DNA from: Lucifuga dentata
Taxonomy: Eukaryota > Chordata > Actinopteri > Ophidiiformes > Bythitidae
Reading direction: 5' to 3'
Assembly: GCA_014773175.1 (NCBI GenBank)
Contig: VXCM01000418.1
Span: forward strand, 1-64,000
Length of the DNA: 64,000 nt
The stretch's first letter is position 1. The number at the start of each line of letters is the position of its first letter. This document shows positions 22,169 through 34,438 of the stretch, piece by piece. A model generated the notes under the pieces. It saw only the letters and a list, made by a program, of their open reading frames with translations, searched no databases and had not been told where the DNA came from. The position numbers and the translations under genes are program-made.

Positions 22169-22827
22169 AACACCGGCGAGCTCCCTCTTCTGGCCCTTCA
22201 CAGACATGACTAATCTATCACCAAGGGCATCAATCACAGTTTATTGTACTGTTTTATCATATTTGATCATTTTCATACTCTTGTTTAACCACATTACACA
22301 TGTTACACAAAGTCTACTGATTTTACTCAAATACTGAATTTCACCAGTGAGTTTCTGTTACTTTCTCAAATCTGTTGTGGTCCTGTGCATAAATTAGTCA
22401 TTATTAAACATCTGTAACTGAATAGAGCTGCCAGTGAATGAGAGAGGATGGAGGCTAATGTTGACTTTCAGCAGAATTATGAAATGATGCTTATGAAAGT
22501 TATATTTAATAGGTTTTTGATGAGAGCAGGGCTGAAAGCAGCGAGGGCTGGTGCACCTGTTCCCAGGCAGGTTAATTGGCTCAGGACAGGTAAAATCCCT
22601 GACTGTCACTCAGACTGAGAGAGAGAGACAGACTGTGTGGACAGACTGTGGGACAAAGGGACACAGGTTCTGTCCACATAACAGAACATGTGCTGTTTTG
22701 ATTCATGGTTATTTGTCATGTGCTTTATTTATTGACTCACCCATTTAATGAGGTTGCTCTGATGTCATGTGATGACGTCATACAACCTCCACTGTTAACA
22801 TCACTGCAGAGTTTAGAGACTTACCGT

Positions 22828-22862
<35 letters not shown>

Positions 22863-23400
22863 TGTACAGCGGGACAAAAAACACTGAGAGACACTACAAT
22901 AATTTGTAACTGTATCAATTAATTGTGGTAAAGTTAAACCTCACACAAAATAAATTACTGTTGACTAATTTGACTTAATTTATCAACGTGTCTCACAGGC
23001 AGAGAGACAGCTTTCCTCACAACACACACTAATGACAAAACTCCTTAATAGCAATAGTTGAAGAACATGAGTATTGAGAGGATATTAAAGCACATGATGT
23101 CTATTCTTCACATGCTACTGTAGATAAACATGGTTTTAAGGTTTTTTTTTCATTTTCCTTTCCTTTGTCTAAATGTGTTTGAGAGTAAATGAACAAATTT
23201 TCCAAAAACTGTCAGATTTTTTTTGTCATTTCATTTGTTTCGTTCATGTCAGCGTGTATTACAAATCTCATACAAAACACACAAAGTTCCAGCCTCTTAA
23301 ACGTTTACACCTATTCCATGAAAGAAAGGAGCAGAGAGAAGAACAAAATCTTACAAATACCAGACAACATACATAAACTCTAGGTTTATGCTGCGATAAC
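22169..23400. other. No gene; (CA)n at 22,832-22,858
   Basis: A CA microsatellite and a single palindromic TGACGTCA at 22,773, which is expected about once by chance in a window this size. No exon is supportable. Confidence 0.5.
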
Positions 23401-24618
23401 ACACTGATCAGCCACAATATTAAAACCACTGACAGGTGAACATGGATCAGAATGGATGGGATATATTAGGCAGTAAGTCAACAGTCAGTTATTGAAGTTG
23501 ATGTTGGAAGCAGGAAAAATGTGCATCATAAGGATCTGAGCCACTTTGACAAGGACCAACTTGTGATGCTAGACGACTGGGTCAGAACATCTCCAAAACG
23601 GCAGCTCTTGTGGGGCGTTCCCAGTATGCAGTGGTCAGTACCTACCAAAAGTGGTCCAAGGCAGGACAACCGGTGAACCAGCAACAGGGTCATGGGCACC
23701 CAAGGCTCACTGATGAGCGTGGGGAGCAAAGACTAGCCAGTCTAGTCTGATCCCACAGAAGAGCTGCTGCAGCACAAACAGCTGAAAGAATGAATGCTGC
23801 TATGATAGACAGGTGTCAGAACACACAGCGTGGCAGCGTGCTGCGTATGGGGCTGTGTAGCCACAGACCGCTCATAACGTCATGCTGACCCCTGTACACC
23901 ACCCATAGTGCCTACAATGGACACGTGAGCGTGAGAACTGGACCATGGAGCAACAGAAGAAGGTCCTGGTCTAATGAATCAGGTTTTCTTTGACATCATG
24001 TGGACAGCCAGGTGCATGTGCGTGGTTTACCTGTGGAAGAGATGCACCAGGATGCACTGTGGGAACAAGGCGACCCGGTGGAGGCAGGGTGATGATCTGG
24101 GCGATGTTCTGCTGGGAAACCTTGAGTCCTGCATTCATGTGGATGTTACTTTGACACATAGCACCTACCTAAACATTGCTGCAGACCAAGTACAGCCCTT
24201 CATGGCAACAGTACACATACCACCTACCTAAACATTGTTGCATGGCAACGGTATTCCCTGATGGCGGCCTCTTTCAGCAAGATAATGCACCCTGCCACAC
24301 TGCAGACATTGTTCAGGAACAGTTTGAGGAACATGACAAAGAGTTCAAGGTGTTGACTTGGCCTCCAAATTCCCCAGATCTCAAGTCAATCCAGCATCTG
24401 TGGGACGTGCTGGAAAAACATGTTTGATCCATGGAGGCCCCACCTCTCAACTTCCAGGACTTAAAGGATTGCTGCTAACATCTTGGTGCCAGATACTACA
24501 GGACACCTTCAGAAGTTTTGTGGAGTCCATGCCTCCACGGGTCAGAGCTGTTTTGGTGGGACGAGGGGACCTCCACGATATCAGGGAGGTGGTTTTAATG
24601 CTGTGGCTGATCAATGTA
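23401..24618 (+). mobile_element. Dead Tc1-like transposon with TIRs
   Basis: The ends are inverted repeats: left CTGATCAGCCACAATATTAA then AACCAC, right GTGGTTTTAATG then CTGTGGCTGATCAAT. The degenerate transposase on the plus strand reads KDLSHFDKDQLVM (helix-turn-helix start), GQNISKTAALVGRSQYAVVS, then LFQQDNAPCHTADIVQEQFE and LTWPPNSPDLKSIQHLWDVL. Of the DDE triad only the middle D (QQDNAP) survives: the usual WSDES reads WSNES and the usual NPIEHLW reads KSIQHLW. Frameshifts and a roughly 60-bp internal duplication (24,163-24,246) add to the inactivation. About 1.2 kb, shorter than an intact member of about 1.3-1.6 kb. Confidence 0.85.
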
Positions 24619-25439
24619 TATCTTGATCTAATACCCTTTACTACACTAACTTTTACATCAGATAATTTAAGCATAAACGAAGAAAACAAAAAAAAAGTAT
24701 ATACACAACTATAACAAACAACTCAGCATATTATTCATATTCATATCATTCCAATAAGCTTTCTTTATGAATTTTCTTAAACTGGAAAGCAACCTTTTAA
24801 ATCATTTTGTAACGAATTCCACAGTTTGACCACAACTGCTGAAATATACATCTTTCATACTGACTCCTAAAATTAAATTTCCTTCTCCAAGCTTCATCAT
24901 CTCTCAATAACCAACAACTTCAGCAGATTTTCAGGCGATAATTTATATTTAGCTCTAAACATACTGGTAACTAACAATCTTTTCAATTCAACTAAGTCCT
25001 TAAAAATTTCATGATATGTGACTTTATAAGCAGCGTCGTGGCAGCAGAGCAGCTAAAACAAAGACTTTACATGAGCTGATCCTCTTTCATTCCTCATGAT
25101 GACTTTGTCTCATCTCTCAAACCATCTTTATGTGTCACACATCAGAAGTAGATTTTTAATTGACCGGCCTATTTATTCTCCTCTGATCTCTCTGCTTCCT
25201 ATTTATAAAACAGGTGTAGAGGATGAGATGAAGGAGATTCTCCACAGGAGCTCCTCTGCTCAAGGAGAGGCTAATTATCTGACCCTGGCTAATAAAGATT
25301 CCAGGAGACAGAGAGACGGAGTGATGAAGACATAAATGGAGTGAAGAGCAATGTCACCTCTGAGGCTGCTGATTCAGTTTGCTAACGGACTCGTTATATT
25401 GGCTGGAAAAAAGTAGCAAAATCCTGCTCATCTCAGTCA
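24619..25439. other. No gene recognised
   Basis: AT-rich sequence downstream of the Tc1 copy. Short frames only. Confidence 0.5.
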
Positions 25440-25700
25440 GAATGTTTGCATGCACGTTCAAACTTTGATTTTACTCAAAGGCAATAAATCACATTTTTCT
25501 CAAAAGTCACATAAACAGCATAAATTGTAGTCACATAAACAGCATATATTGAAATTGGTAAATCAGAGTAATCTCACTCAGTAATAGACCTAGATTATCA
25601 GATTATAAATGGATTTATTCAGGCATGTAAACATTATAATCAGAGTAAAATGTGTATCCACGGGTATTTCCTCACCTGATGAAGTCCCTTCATACTCCAC
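25440..25700 (+). repeat. Dispersed repeat related to 15,485-15,700
   Basis: Contains a tandem 28-bp word (gtcacataaacagcata.att, twice at 25,506-25,551), followed by a stretch matching 15,560-15,700 (cagagtaatctcactcag, tagacctagat, aggcatgtaaacattataat, atttcctcacctgatgaagt). No coding capacity. Confidence 0.45.
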
Positions 25701-26199
25701 TTATGTAACTATAATGTGTATATGGCGAACCGCAGAATCCTGTTATTTTCTGCTTCTCTCTCTGTATTATGATAATGATGCACTGAAGGATGCTGTCATA
25801 TAATTCCTGCTGTTTATCAACACGGATGTTTGTATGTGCATCATATTAGGTGATCGCTCCTCAAAAAGCTCAGAGTTGATGTTATCTGGTCACTTCCTCT
25901 GAACCGCAGCTCAGCATGGATATCAGACCATGCCGCCATCAAACTGCGGACTGAGTGATAGTCACTTCCTGTCCGAAACCTCCAGATCTTCTCCACCTAC
26001 ATCCTGTCTGTAACCTCCTCTTACCAAGCAGAGAGCAGATGGATGATTTGATTAATTAATCACACGTCATGTTGAATCTGGGCTATGTGTCGCTAACCCT
26101 ACTGGCTTGTATGGTGGCAAAAAAAAAAACAAAACCATATTGGCCTGCTCAGCTGATCAACCGTCAACATTTGCAAGCCTTATTATCAAAGCTTTTGGA
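25701..26199. other. No gene recognised
   Basis: Unique-looking sequence with no supported exon or repeat; an A-run at 26,119. Confidence 0.5.
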
Positions 26200-26203
26200 T
26201 TAA

Positions 26204-26766
26204 AGGATCATACTGGTGATTTTGCATGTTTAAGCCAAATACATAGAGTACTTACTGTCATGTTGCTGACAACCAATTACCAAAACATAAACCCTATTTT
26301 AGTTTTCTTGTTGTTTTGCCAAATCCCCGACCTTTGAAAATCAAATGTTCAGGTGATACAACCATTTTAAAAATTCTGTATTTTGTATGCTAATATGTAT
26401 GTCCAAATGTACAAGGTATGATTGTTAATTTCTCAGTACAAAGTCATCTTCCCCACAGAATAAAGTCAAAAATCTTCTTCCAAGTAGCTCCATGTTGGAC
26501 CAGTTAAATAAAGTTACTTCAACAAAAAAATTAATAAATATTTTGTTGTCTGTGAGGGATTATTTATCTCAGCATGTCTGAAGTCTCTACATGTTGATTT
26601 TTATGTCATACTGGAATGAACTGAAACCATTGGCAGTCTAGAAGGTAGGAAAAACAATTGTAATACATCGCCAATAGTGTGTTTTAGAAAATGGTTGGCA
26701 GTAATATAACATGTATGCAGGTTGTATTTATTGGGCTGATACATGCAAAATCCCTGGTAAGGTGCT
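26204..26766. mobile_element. TTAA-flanked foldback MITE, copy B
   Basis: The left end AGGATCATACTGGTGATTTT and right end (complement) AGCACCTTACCAGGGATTTT are bordered by TTAA at 26,200-26,203 and 26,767-26,770. The arms share the aaaatggttggcagtaa / ttgctgacaacca and accaaaacataaa blocks of the family. More diverged than copy A, and the centre differs. Confidence 0.65.
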
Positions 26767-26770
26767 TTAA

Positions 26771-27146
26771 GAGTACTAGTGCAGTGCCCGTTAAAAACAT
26801 GCATGTTCAGAACGGGCTGGACTTCATGCTGTGCGCCGCAGCAGGTCATAATCTTGTTCTTCACATCCTCGTGAGCTAGCCTTGTTTGCTGTATGGGGTC
26901 AGGTTGAGGCTGTGGCATTGGACTGGAGTGTATCCTGCCACACCCAGAGTGTATTCTGCCACACTGACTACTTTTTACTGGCACAGCTCAATTTGAGAAC
27001 CGCTCATGCAAACAACTTCACACGACACTGCACATCCTTGGGTCCTGAGTAATAAACCCGTCGAATTTCAACTTCATACAGTGCCAGGTTCTAGAGAGAT
27101 TGATGCCACAGACAGACAGACAGAGATTCCTGCCTTTATAGTTAGA
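26771..27146. repeat. Probable interspersed repeat with GACA tail
   Basis: Begins tactagtgcagtgcccgttaa and ends after (GACA)n with cctgcctttatagttagat. I recall this kind of start and end from common fish interspersed repeats, but cannot name the family. The open frame on the minus strand at 26,601-26,984 straddles its border and is not credible as a gene. Confidence 0.3.
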
Positions 27147-27540
27147 TCATGAAACCATAATGGTTTAACTTCGGTGTAGTTTCTGATATTAATGCTAAAT
27201 CATATGACTGCGTGTAATGTGACTCGTCCTGATGGATCCACAGAGAACGAGCGAACACTGCAGCTTCACACGGCTGCTACACTCGCCTTTATGACACACA
27301 TATATGTATGTCTATATTTCCAGCTACGGTGAAGACTGAGGATTTTACTCTATTGCTGTTTTGGTTCTGACATAACACATCACATATCTCTGATAAAATG
27401 CTGTATTGGTGTCTGCTGGTGGTGAAAGGTACACAGCAGGTGGAGGCAGACTAAATTATTTCCAGCTGCATAACTTTTTCCAAGCAGTAGCAAGACAGTT
27501 TTATTGTCTCTAGAGCTGCAGCAGTTATGGTGTGTCTAAG
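27147..27540. other. No gene recognised
   Basis: No supported feature. Confidence 0.5.
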
Positions 27541-28262
27541 GGCGTTTACAGATCTGTAGATCGTTTGCTTTGGTCTGAATCAAGGACTAAACTGTTGGTT
27601 TGGTTCAGTTTCACACATGAAAACATCCAACCAAACCAAAATAGATCAGCAAAAGTCATGTGACAAAAGTCTCTCTGCCTATTGGTCAGAAATATCTGGG
27701 GCAGAGAAAGAAAATCAAACAGGAAGTAGTTTCCTATGGGGGTAAAACTAAATAAGATGAACAAAGATGAATGTGGATCATTTCCTAGTCATATCATCAT
27801 TTGATCCATAAAGAAGAAGCTGAATCTGACTTCAAGACAATGTGTGGAAAACCGCATTGCTTCACATGATGTGAAGAAGACGTGCTGCCTTCAGGCTGAA
27901 CAGCAGAATGGAGCAACATACTGAGAACATACAAGCACATGCTAACCTGAACACGTTCTTCTGGACACATGTTCAGATTGATGTGTTTCCACCTTTAACA
28001 GCATCTGTTTGATTTGATCATCTAAGGTGGAGTTTATTTAATGCTAAACGCACACATAAATACACACACATCTCTGCTGATAATAATCTATATATCAGTA
28101 CACCAATAGATTGATCTGTAGTTGGTTCAGAAGTAGTTTGGATCATGTTCACACCACAAACAAAGAATTTGTTTGGAACCAGACAGAGACCTCCTCCTGA
28201 AAACAGTGTGTGAGGTTCTTTAGGTGTGACTGAGTTCAGACCTGCACAAACAAACCAAAGCA
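27541..28262 (+). mobile_element. Unclassified non-autonomous DNA element, copy 1
   Basis: About 720 bp. The outermost sequences of left and right (gtttgctttggtctgaa and, complemented, cttgctttggtttg … caggtctgaac) are similar and inverted. It shares long blocks with 33,043-33,872 and, inverted, 45,052-45,866: tattggtcagaaat.tctggg, aacaggaagtagtttcct, tttgatccataaag, cttcacatgatgtgaagaag and gatctgtagttggttcag. No transposase frame and no clear target duplication. Confidence 0.6.
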
Positions 28263-29948
28263 AGAGGAGAAAATGAATCTCAGTCCACCATGAACCCCCA
28301 ACAAACAGTCCTCTGGCCTCTCGTGTCCGTTTGGAGTCGGGTCCTTGTCCAAAGACTGGATGTTTGCTAGCAGGATACTGCAGGTCATTTAGCTTTTACT
28401 TAGACGTGTTATAATCTTCACAGGATAAAATCTCATAACGAGTCAGAAAACTGCTGATTTGAGTAATCTGATGTCCAGAAGTGGTTAAAGTTATTTGTGT
28501 TAGTGAGGAAAGAAGAAAAGAGACAGTGTATCTTCAGTATTTTTTTATGGAGCATATATACAGCATATCCCTGCACAAATAAGATTTTTTTATTTATTTA
28601 TTTAACCTTTATTTTACCAGGGAAGTCTCTTTGAGATAAAAATAAAAAATAAAAAATCTCTTTTCCAAGAGAGAGACCTGTTTTTTTGTTTTGTTTTGGT
28701 TTTTTTAGAGATTAAAGCGTAAAGACGTGCTATCAGCCCCGAGATGCTGTGATGTTCATGACACTCCACCATAATTACATAAATGTTTTTTAGAGAAAAA
28801 AAACACACACACAAAAAAACATTGTTTCTTCAAACAGCCTCATGAAAAAAATGACCTGTGTTTACATTAAGTGTGAAATCAGGAAGTGGCGTGATTTTCT
28901 GTACCTCGGTGAAAAGGTCAGGCAAAGCGTTTGAGTTGCTTGTTTATGTAAATGGCATGAATAAATATCAGAAACCTTTCAGAGCTTTCAGTATGATGCA
29001 GCCCAATATGCTACAGCCTCAAAAATACGTGTAAAGTCAAGTCAATGCTTTTCTGAATGGTGAAGAGAAAAATATCAGCAATTTAAGCTTGAGGAAGCAG
29101 GTTTGATTGCAGGTGTGTTGTGTTGGATTGCGTTAGATTGTACAGGAGTGTCTAATAGCTCGTTACCTCAGTGTGGAGCCACCATTTCTTTCTCCATATT
29201 TCTCTCACTCGTCACTTTCCAATCATCAGCTTCATCCCCTGGGCACTGACTCAATGTCTTAAGCTGCGGTGCCATTCGCTCTGACCCCTCGTACCCACAG
29301 CTGCCAAAATGCCACAAGATCTAAACTCTGAGCTGAAACCTTGACACCTCTCTGGATTTATTCATGAGCCGTGTGAAGTGGAAAGAGCAGCAGAAGAAAA
29401 ACACATTAAATAGAAATGTGGCATAAAGCAGAGATGGTGAGAGCTGGCAGAATCACATTAAGGGGAGAGAATCTCCGTGGAGCCGAGCGCCGGGAGGATT
29501 TAGAATCTGAGGCTTGCATATCGTGGAAGCGGCTGCTGTGTTTATGAGTAGGCCAGCCATATCCTATGGCACATTGTCACACAGCAATGAGACGGCCAGA
29601 GATAGGGGGGAATGGAGGAGGAAGAGGGAGGAGAGGAGTGTGATGTAATGGAGAGTGGAGGCGATGAAAGTGCAGACAGAAAAAGCAAACATGAGGAGGA
29701 GATTAAAGTGCTGAGAGAGACATTAAACACGACTATATGAGATCCATATTGTTTTTCTGTGAACATTACCACCCTCATGTCTGTCTGACGCTTTGCTTCT
29801 GCTGCATATCAAACACCTTCACTGTGCTGAAAACCAACACACACACTCACACATGCACACACACAAAACTCTCAACTTCAGCCATCATCTTAACCCAATC
29901 CTAATGCTACATTCACTCCTAAGTCAAAATCCTGACTTTACAATCACC
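28263..29948. other. No gene recognised
   Basis: Holds an ATTT-rich word at 28,590-28,620 typical of old transposon ends. From 29,150 to 29,760 the sequence is cleaner and GC-richer, with a purine-rich stretch at 29,603-29,640. I found no defensible exon; conservation would have to be tested. Confidence 0.45.
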
Positions 29949-29952
29949 TTAA

Positions 29953-30400
29953 CGGATCACGCTGGTGATTTTGTATGTTTGAGCTCAATAAATATCACCA
30001 ACGTCAACGTTACATTACGAATAACCATTTTCTAAAACATATTACTGGAGCGGTAAATATTAGTATTGTTTTTCCTACCTTCCAGGCTGTCATTGCTTTC
30101 ATTTTCATTCTAGTACGCCATAAAAATCAACTTGTAGAGACATGAAACGTATTTGAGATCAATAATATAGGTAAAATGAATAGGCATAAGAATAATAGGT
30201 AATCCTATTATGAAACAAATGTCATTTTTATTTTTTTGTCTAAGTTACTTAATTTAACCAATCCAACATGGACTTACATGGATGATATTTCCTGTCTCTG
30301 CCAGGAGAAAACGGCTTTTACTGAGGATTTAAAAACCGCCGTGTTTTCTACTTCCACACGTGTGTCAGCAGGCAAAACATTCTATTTTAATCCAAATCCA
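29953..30400. mobile_element. TTAA foldback MITE, copy C (right end lost)
   Basis: TTAA (29,949-29,952) is followed by CGGATCACGCTGGTGATTTT and gtatgtttgagctcaataaa, a family left end. Then comes sequence that in other copies belongs to the right half in inverse order (tactggagcg, tttttcctaccttccaggct). The central ggcttttactgagga and aaaaccgccgtgttttctac lie at 30,313-30,353. Similarity fades after about 30,400, so the right terminus is missing. Confidence 0.55.
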
Positions 30401-30763
30401 AAATCATTTAATCCAAAGGAAATGTGATAAAGTCACAAAAATCACTCATGTTAGATTGTTTAATATCTTAATGTACTCAATGTTTTACTACATATAACCT
30501 GAAGATTATTAAAGTCTTATATATGAATACATATAGCTGCTGTAGTTGTTGTTTGTTGGAGGTTTTTTCAGATTAATGTGTATGGGCATGAGAAGTAATC
30601 CCTGCTAGATACAGTTTATCATTTTCATATCATATTTCTGCACAGCTTCAATAAAATGTATTTTTCTTTGATATAAGCAGGGTCACATACTGTATATGCG
30701 CTGTGCAGGCTGCATAGTGAGAAAACGCAGCATCAGCCGTCCCTTAAACACTCATTTACATAC

Positions 30764-30813
<50 letters not shown>

Positions 30814-31032
30814 GGGGGGGCCTTGCACTGTCTCTTCATCTCTCTCTCTCTGTCTTTCCTGGGTTTCATTGTGAAATTCTTTAATCTGACAGCGATCACC
30901 TGTCATAAATGCATGAAGCTGAGCAGAAAGGAGAGAAGATACAGAAATACAGTCCTCCACTCATATTAACACAATTAGTAAATAACAGCAAAATGGGCTG
31001 TAAAAAACAGTTTATTTCTCCTCTTGATCTTT
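30401..31032. other. No gene; (GA)n at 30,768-30,808
   Basis: A GA microsatellite of about 20 units, followed by a G-run and CT-rich sequence. The frames through it are repeat translations. Confidence 0.6.
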
Positions 31033-31153
31033 CATTCAAAATATTAACAAAAATATAACCTTTAATTAAAGTAAAAATAAATTCTTATCATGAAACATAT
31101 ATTTTTTCTGAATGGTCCTGGAAGAGCACGTGTGTATATTGACTCCATATACA

Positions 31154-31201
<48 letters not shown>

Positions 31202-31404
31202 GTTCCAGTGGACAAAGACTCTCCAAGCATCACAGCTGCAGAATTACAAACATTAGCTGGTTTTGGGCCAGAAAGTCTCCAAAACTACGATCAGACGCAT
31301 CAGACTGATGGAGAAAAATATTTGTTTCATGATAAGAATTAATTTTTTTCCTTTCAATTATTTTACTTTAATTAAAGGTTATAGTTTTGCTAATATTTTA
31401 AATG
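31033..31404. repeat. Foldback repeat enclosing (GAT)n
   Basis: The left arm 31,033-31,097 (aaaatattaacaaaaatata, acctttaattaaagtaaaa, attcttatcatgaaac) is the inverse of the right arm 31,324-31,404. The interior contains about 16 GAT units (31,155-31,201) and about 110 bp of non-repetitive sequence, which in one frame reads PVDKDSPSITAAELQTLAGF. That peptide might be a residue of a transposon gene, but I do not recognise it. Confidence 0.6.
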
Positions 31405-31414
31405 AAAAATCAGG

Positions 31415-31417
<3 letters not shown>

Positions 31418-31454
<37 letters not shown>
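31418..31454. repeat. (GT)n microsatellite
   Basis: About 18 GT units directly beyond the foldback repeat's right arm. Confidence 0.9.
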
Positions 31455-31455
<1 letters not shown>

Positions 31456-31470
31456 TCAGGAATTTACTTT

Positions 31471-31553
31471 GTAAAGTTTGAGAAGTTTGGCATTATTATC
31501 TGATCTGCATGGAGGCACTGAAAATATGGAGGCTTCTGTCAGCCAATCAGATT
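31471..31553 (+). repeat. Dispersed repeat pair member (with 57,347-57,440)
   Basis: tttgtaaagtttgagaagtt, attatctgatctgcatgg, ggcact, aatatggaggcttctgtcag and ccaatcag match 57,347-57,440. A 40-bp word ending agccaatcagattcatc is tandemly duplicated at 31,540-31,612. Confidence 0.45.
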
Positions 31554-31612
31554 CATCTTGTCACAGCTGATGACATAATGATCTACAGCCAATCAGATTC
31601 ATCCTGTCACAG

Positions 31613-31897
31613 CTGTTCTTCAGCATATCAACATAAAGAGTTTAAGTGTTTTATTTAGGACACATTGATATTGGAAATATTTTGCAGCTCATCTTCTCAG
31701 ACTGCAGAGGACATCATGTGACTCATATTAAGATTCTGTTGGGAATATTGGTTAATTCATATAATTTAAACAAAAATGTGCGTAGCAACATAGATCTACA
31801 GGTACTCGTCTCAGTACCAGATTGAAACATTCTGTGCACGCTGTAGCGTTAGCATATAAAACACAGCTTGAGCCTCTTCATCAAGACTCATCCTCTG

Positions 31898-31950
<53 letters not shown>

Positions 31951-32113
31951 TTTTCATTTCTAAAGGCTTTATTGGCATGACCATATAAAATTACAGTAAT
32001 GCCAAAGCACTGTGTATATAACATCTATATGTTATATACACATTTATAATATAACATATAATATAACATAATATAAAACATAATATAACATCACATACAT
32101 CTATAATATAACA

Positions 32114-32144
<31 letters not shown>

Positions 32145-33042
32145 TACACACACACACAGTGCACAGACACAAAACCCACCCCACCCCCATGTGCCAGGAC
32201 TCTCAGTTGTGTGTGGATCTCTTTTCTCTGTGATCTTACTGTCGGTCTCTTAAAACATAGCACTGTAAAGAAGAATTTCTGTTTCTTTGCTGGTTTAACG
32301 TGTCAGTTTCTCTTTAACAGGTGAATCAGGATAAATCGTGACTCTTAAATATGAAACAGCTCATTAACATGCTCATCTTCATTAGTTTTAACCTGAGACA
32401 CACCTGACAGCAACGTGTCACTAATAAGACAACAATGCTGTAATGAACAGAAGCTTTATGAATGAGCTTTAGCTATCACAGCATTTATGTAGCGTGACTC
32501 TGTGGTTACCATGATGCTTTTAGGAATTATTTCATTTGTCCAAGAAGAGCTAACACTGATTATGTCAATATTTTTCCTCTTAGATGTAAAGAGTTTGCCT
32601 CCTGGTGCCAAAAAAAAAATGAAATACCCCCAGATTTGCATATTTAACAGGTTTTTCTCATAAACTGCAAAGTCCTGATTGCTGTGCAAATCAAGTCTGG
32701 TCTTGTGCCTGTTCACTTGGAGTGCAGATATCAGATGACTCAGAACTGAAAAGGATATTTAGAAAAGTATGCACTTACTTATAATGACCCTGACCTAAAG
32801 GTTTTGTGAAGATATTTCATGATTTTACTATATTATAAATAAATAGAAGGTTTTTGTGCATATCAAATGATATAGTTATATTATTGATTGACATTCAGGC
32901 AAAAACAGTGAGATGGATTATGGCTGTATCTATAGCAACCAGTGATGTTTGAAACTCTTGGGCATTGTATCCCTTGGCAACCTGTGTCCTCATTGGCTTG
33001 TCGTGATGCTGAGCACTTCAGAAACAGTAAAGAAACAGTTTA
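31613..33042. other. No gene; simple repeats
   Basis: (CT)n at 31,897-31,946, ATATAACAT-type repeats at 32,020-32,115 and (CT)n/(CA)n at 32,114-32,158. A TATA-like word at 31,855 lies before the CT tract, without a convincing exon after it. Confidence 0.5.
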
Positions 33043-33872
33043 AGGGTTTCACATCTGTAGATCGTTTGCTTTGGTCTGAATCAGGGACTAAATGGTTGGT
33101 TTGGTTCAGTTTCACACAGTAAAACATCCAGTCAAATCAAAATGTATCAGCAAAAGTCATGCTACAACACTCTCTCTGCTTATTGGTCAGAAATGTCTGG
33201 GGGTAGAGAAAGAAAATCAAACAGGAAGTAGTTTCCTGTGAACAAAGATGAATGTGATCCTTTCCTAGTCATAGCATCATTTGATCCATAAAGCAAGAAA
33301 ACTGACAGCAGAAGCTGAATTTGATTTCAGGATAATGTGTGGAAAACCACATGTTGCTTCACATGATGTGAAGAAGACTTCAGACGAACAGGAGAATGGA
33401 GCAACATGCTGAGAACATACAAGCACACACTAACCTGAACATGTGTTCATCTNGAACAGGAGAATGGAGCAACATGCTGAGAACATACAAGCACACACTA
33501 ACCTGAACATGTGTTCATCTGAACACGTCTTAGCTAAGATTGACCTTTAACAGCATCCATTTGATTTCATCAAAGGTGGAGTTTACTTAACGTGAACCAC
33601 ACACAACACACACACACACACACACATCTACATCTCTGCTGCTAATCAACCACTACATCAAAATCAATCAATAAATTGATCTGTAGTTGGTTCAGGGGTC
33701 GTGTGGATCATGTTAAAACCAAATGCATCGTTTCAGAGTTTATTCCGTTCAGAGACGCCTCCTCAAGATGGTCTGGTTTTGGTTACTTTGGCTGAACAGC
33801 ACCAAGGGGGAAAACGAACTCTAGTCTGATTGAACCTGGTTTTGAACCGTGTTGGTATGAAAACATTGTAAG
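33043..33872 (+). mobile_element. Unclassified non-autonomous DNA element, copy 2
   Basis: The left end gggtttcacatctgtagatc, gtttgctttggtctgaatca matches copy 1, and the right end (complemented gttttcataccaacacggtt) extends past copy 1's right end. An artificial 67-bp duplication around N at 33,453 lengthens it. It carries a (CA)n at 33,604-33,626 at the same place as copy 1's CA-rich segment. No coding capacity. Confidence 0.6.
33386..33520. other. Assembly join: 67-bp exact duplication around N
   Basis: The 67 bases before N at 33,453 are repeated exactly after it. The homologous copies at 27,900 and 45,520 have this stretch once, which supports an assembly artefact. Confidence 0.9.
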
Positions 33873-34381
33873 TCAGCAAAGACTCTGGAAAATGGATATG
33901 AGACATTTGGCCAAACCAAAGCACCCACAGCTTTCTAAGTCTGTGGACACTCTTGTGACAACACTGTGAACAGCCAGTGAGATTCGAGCTTTCAGAAACA
34001 AACATCTCAGCTAAACACTTCACATTTCTCTTGACTGAAAATTTCTTCTGATTTTTGAGCCAGAGTTCCTTTAATTATTATGCTCCACGGTCACCAAGAT
34101 GATTCTAATTTTACACTCACCACAAAATGTCAGGCTTCATTTCTTTGACTGGTCTCTGAGAAATTTCAGGTTTCTGTAGAGCCACCATAAAGAATAAGAA
34201 TATAATCTCCAAATGACAGAAGTATAAATGCACCTTTAACGTTTGGACGTATAATAAAAGTTTCCTCACACTTTGTTACCAGACACCAAAAATCCTCGTT
34301 AAGGTTCTTCAGTGGAGTTTCATCATCTTTGCAAGGTCAACCTGCTGCTGATATTCATGAGCCACCACACACAAAAGACAG

Positions 34382-34438
<57 letters not shown>

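Noticed and set aside
22773..22780. Perfect CRE palindrome TGACGTCA
   Set aside because: An 8-mer is expected about once in 64 kb by chance, and no promoter or exon lies beside it.
30696..30960. Open frames through (GA)n on both strands
   Set aside because: They are translations of the microsatellite (RERERE / SLSLSL) with no other coding evidence.
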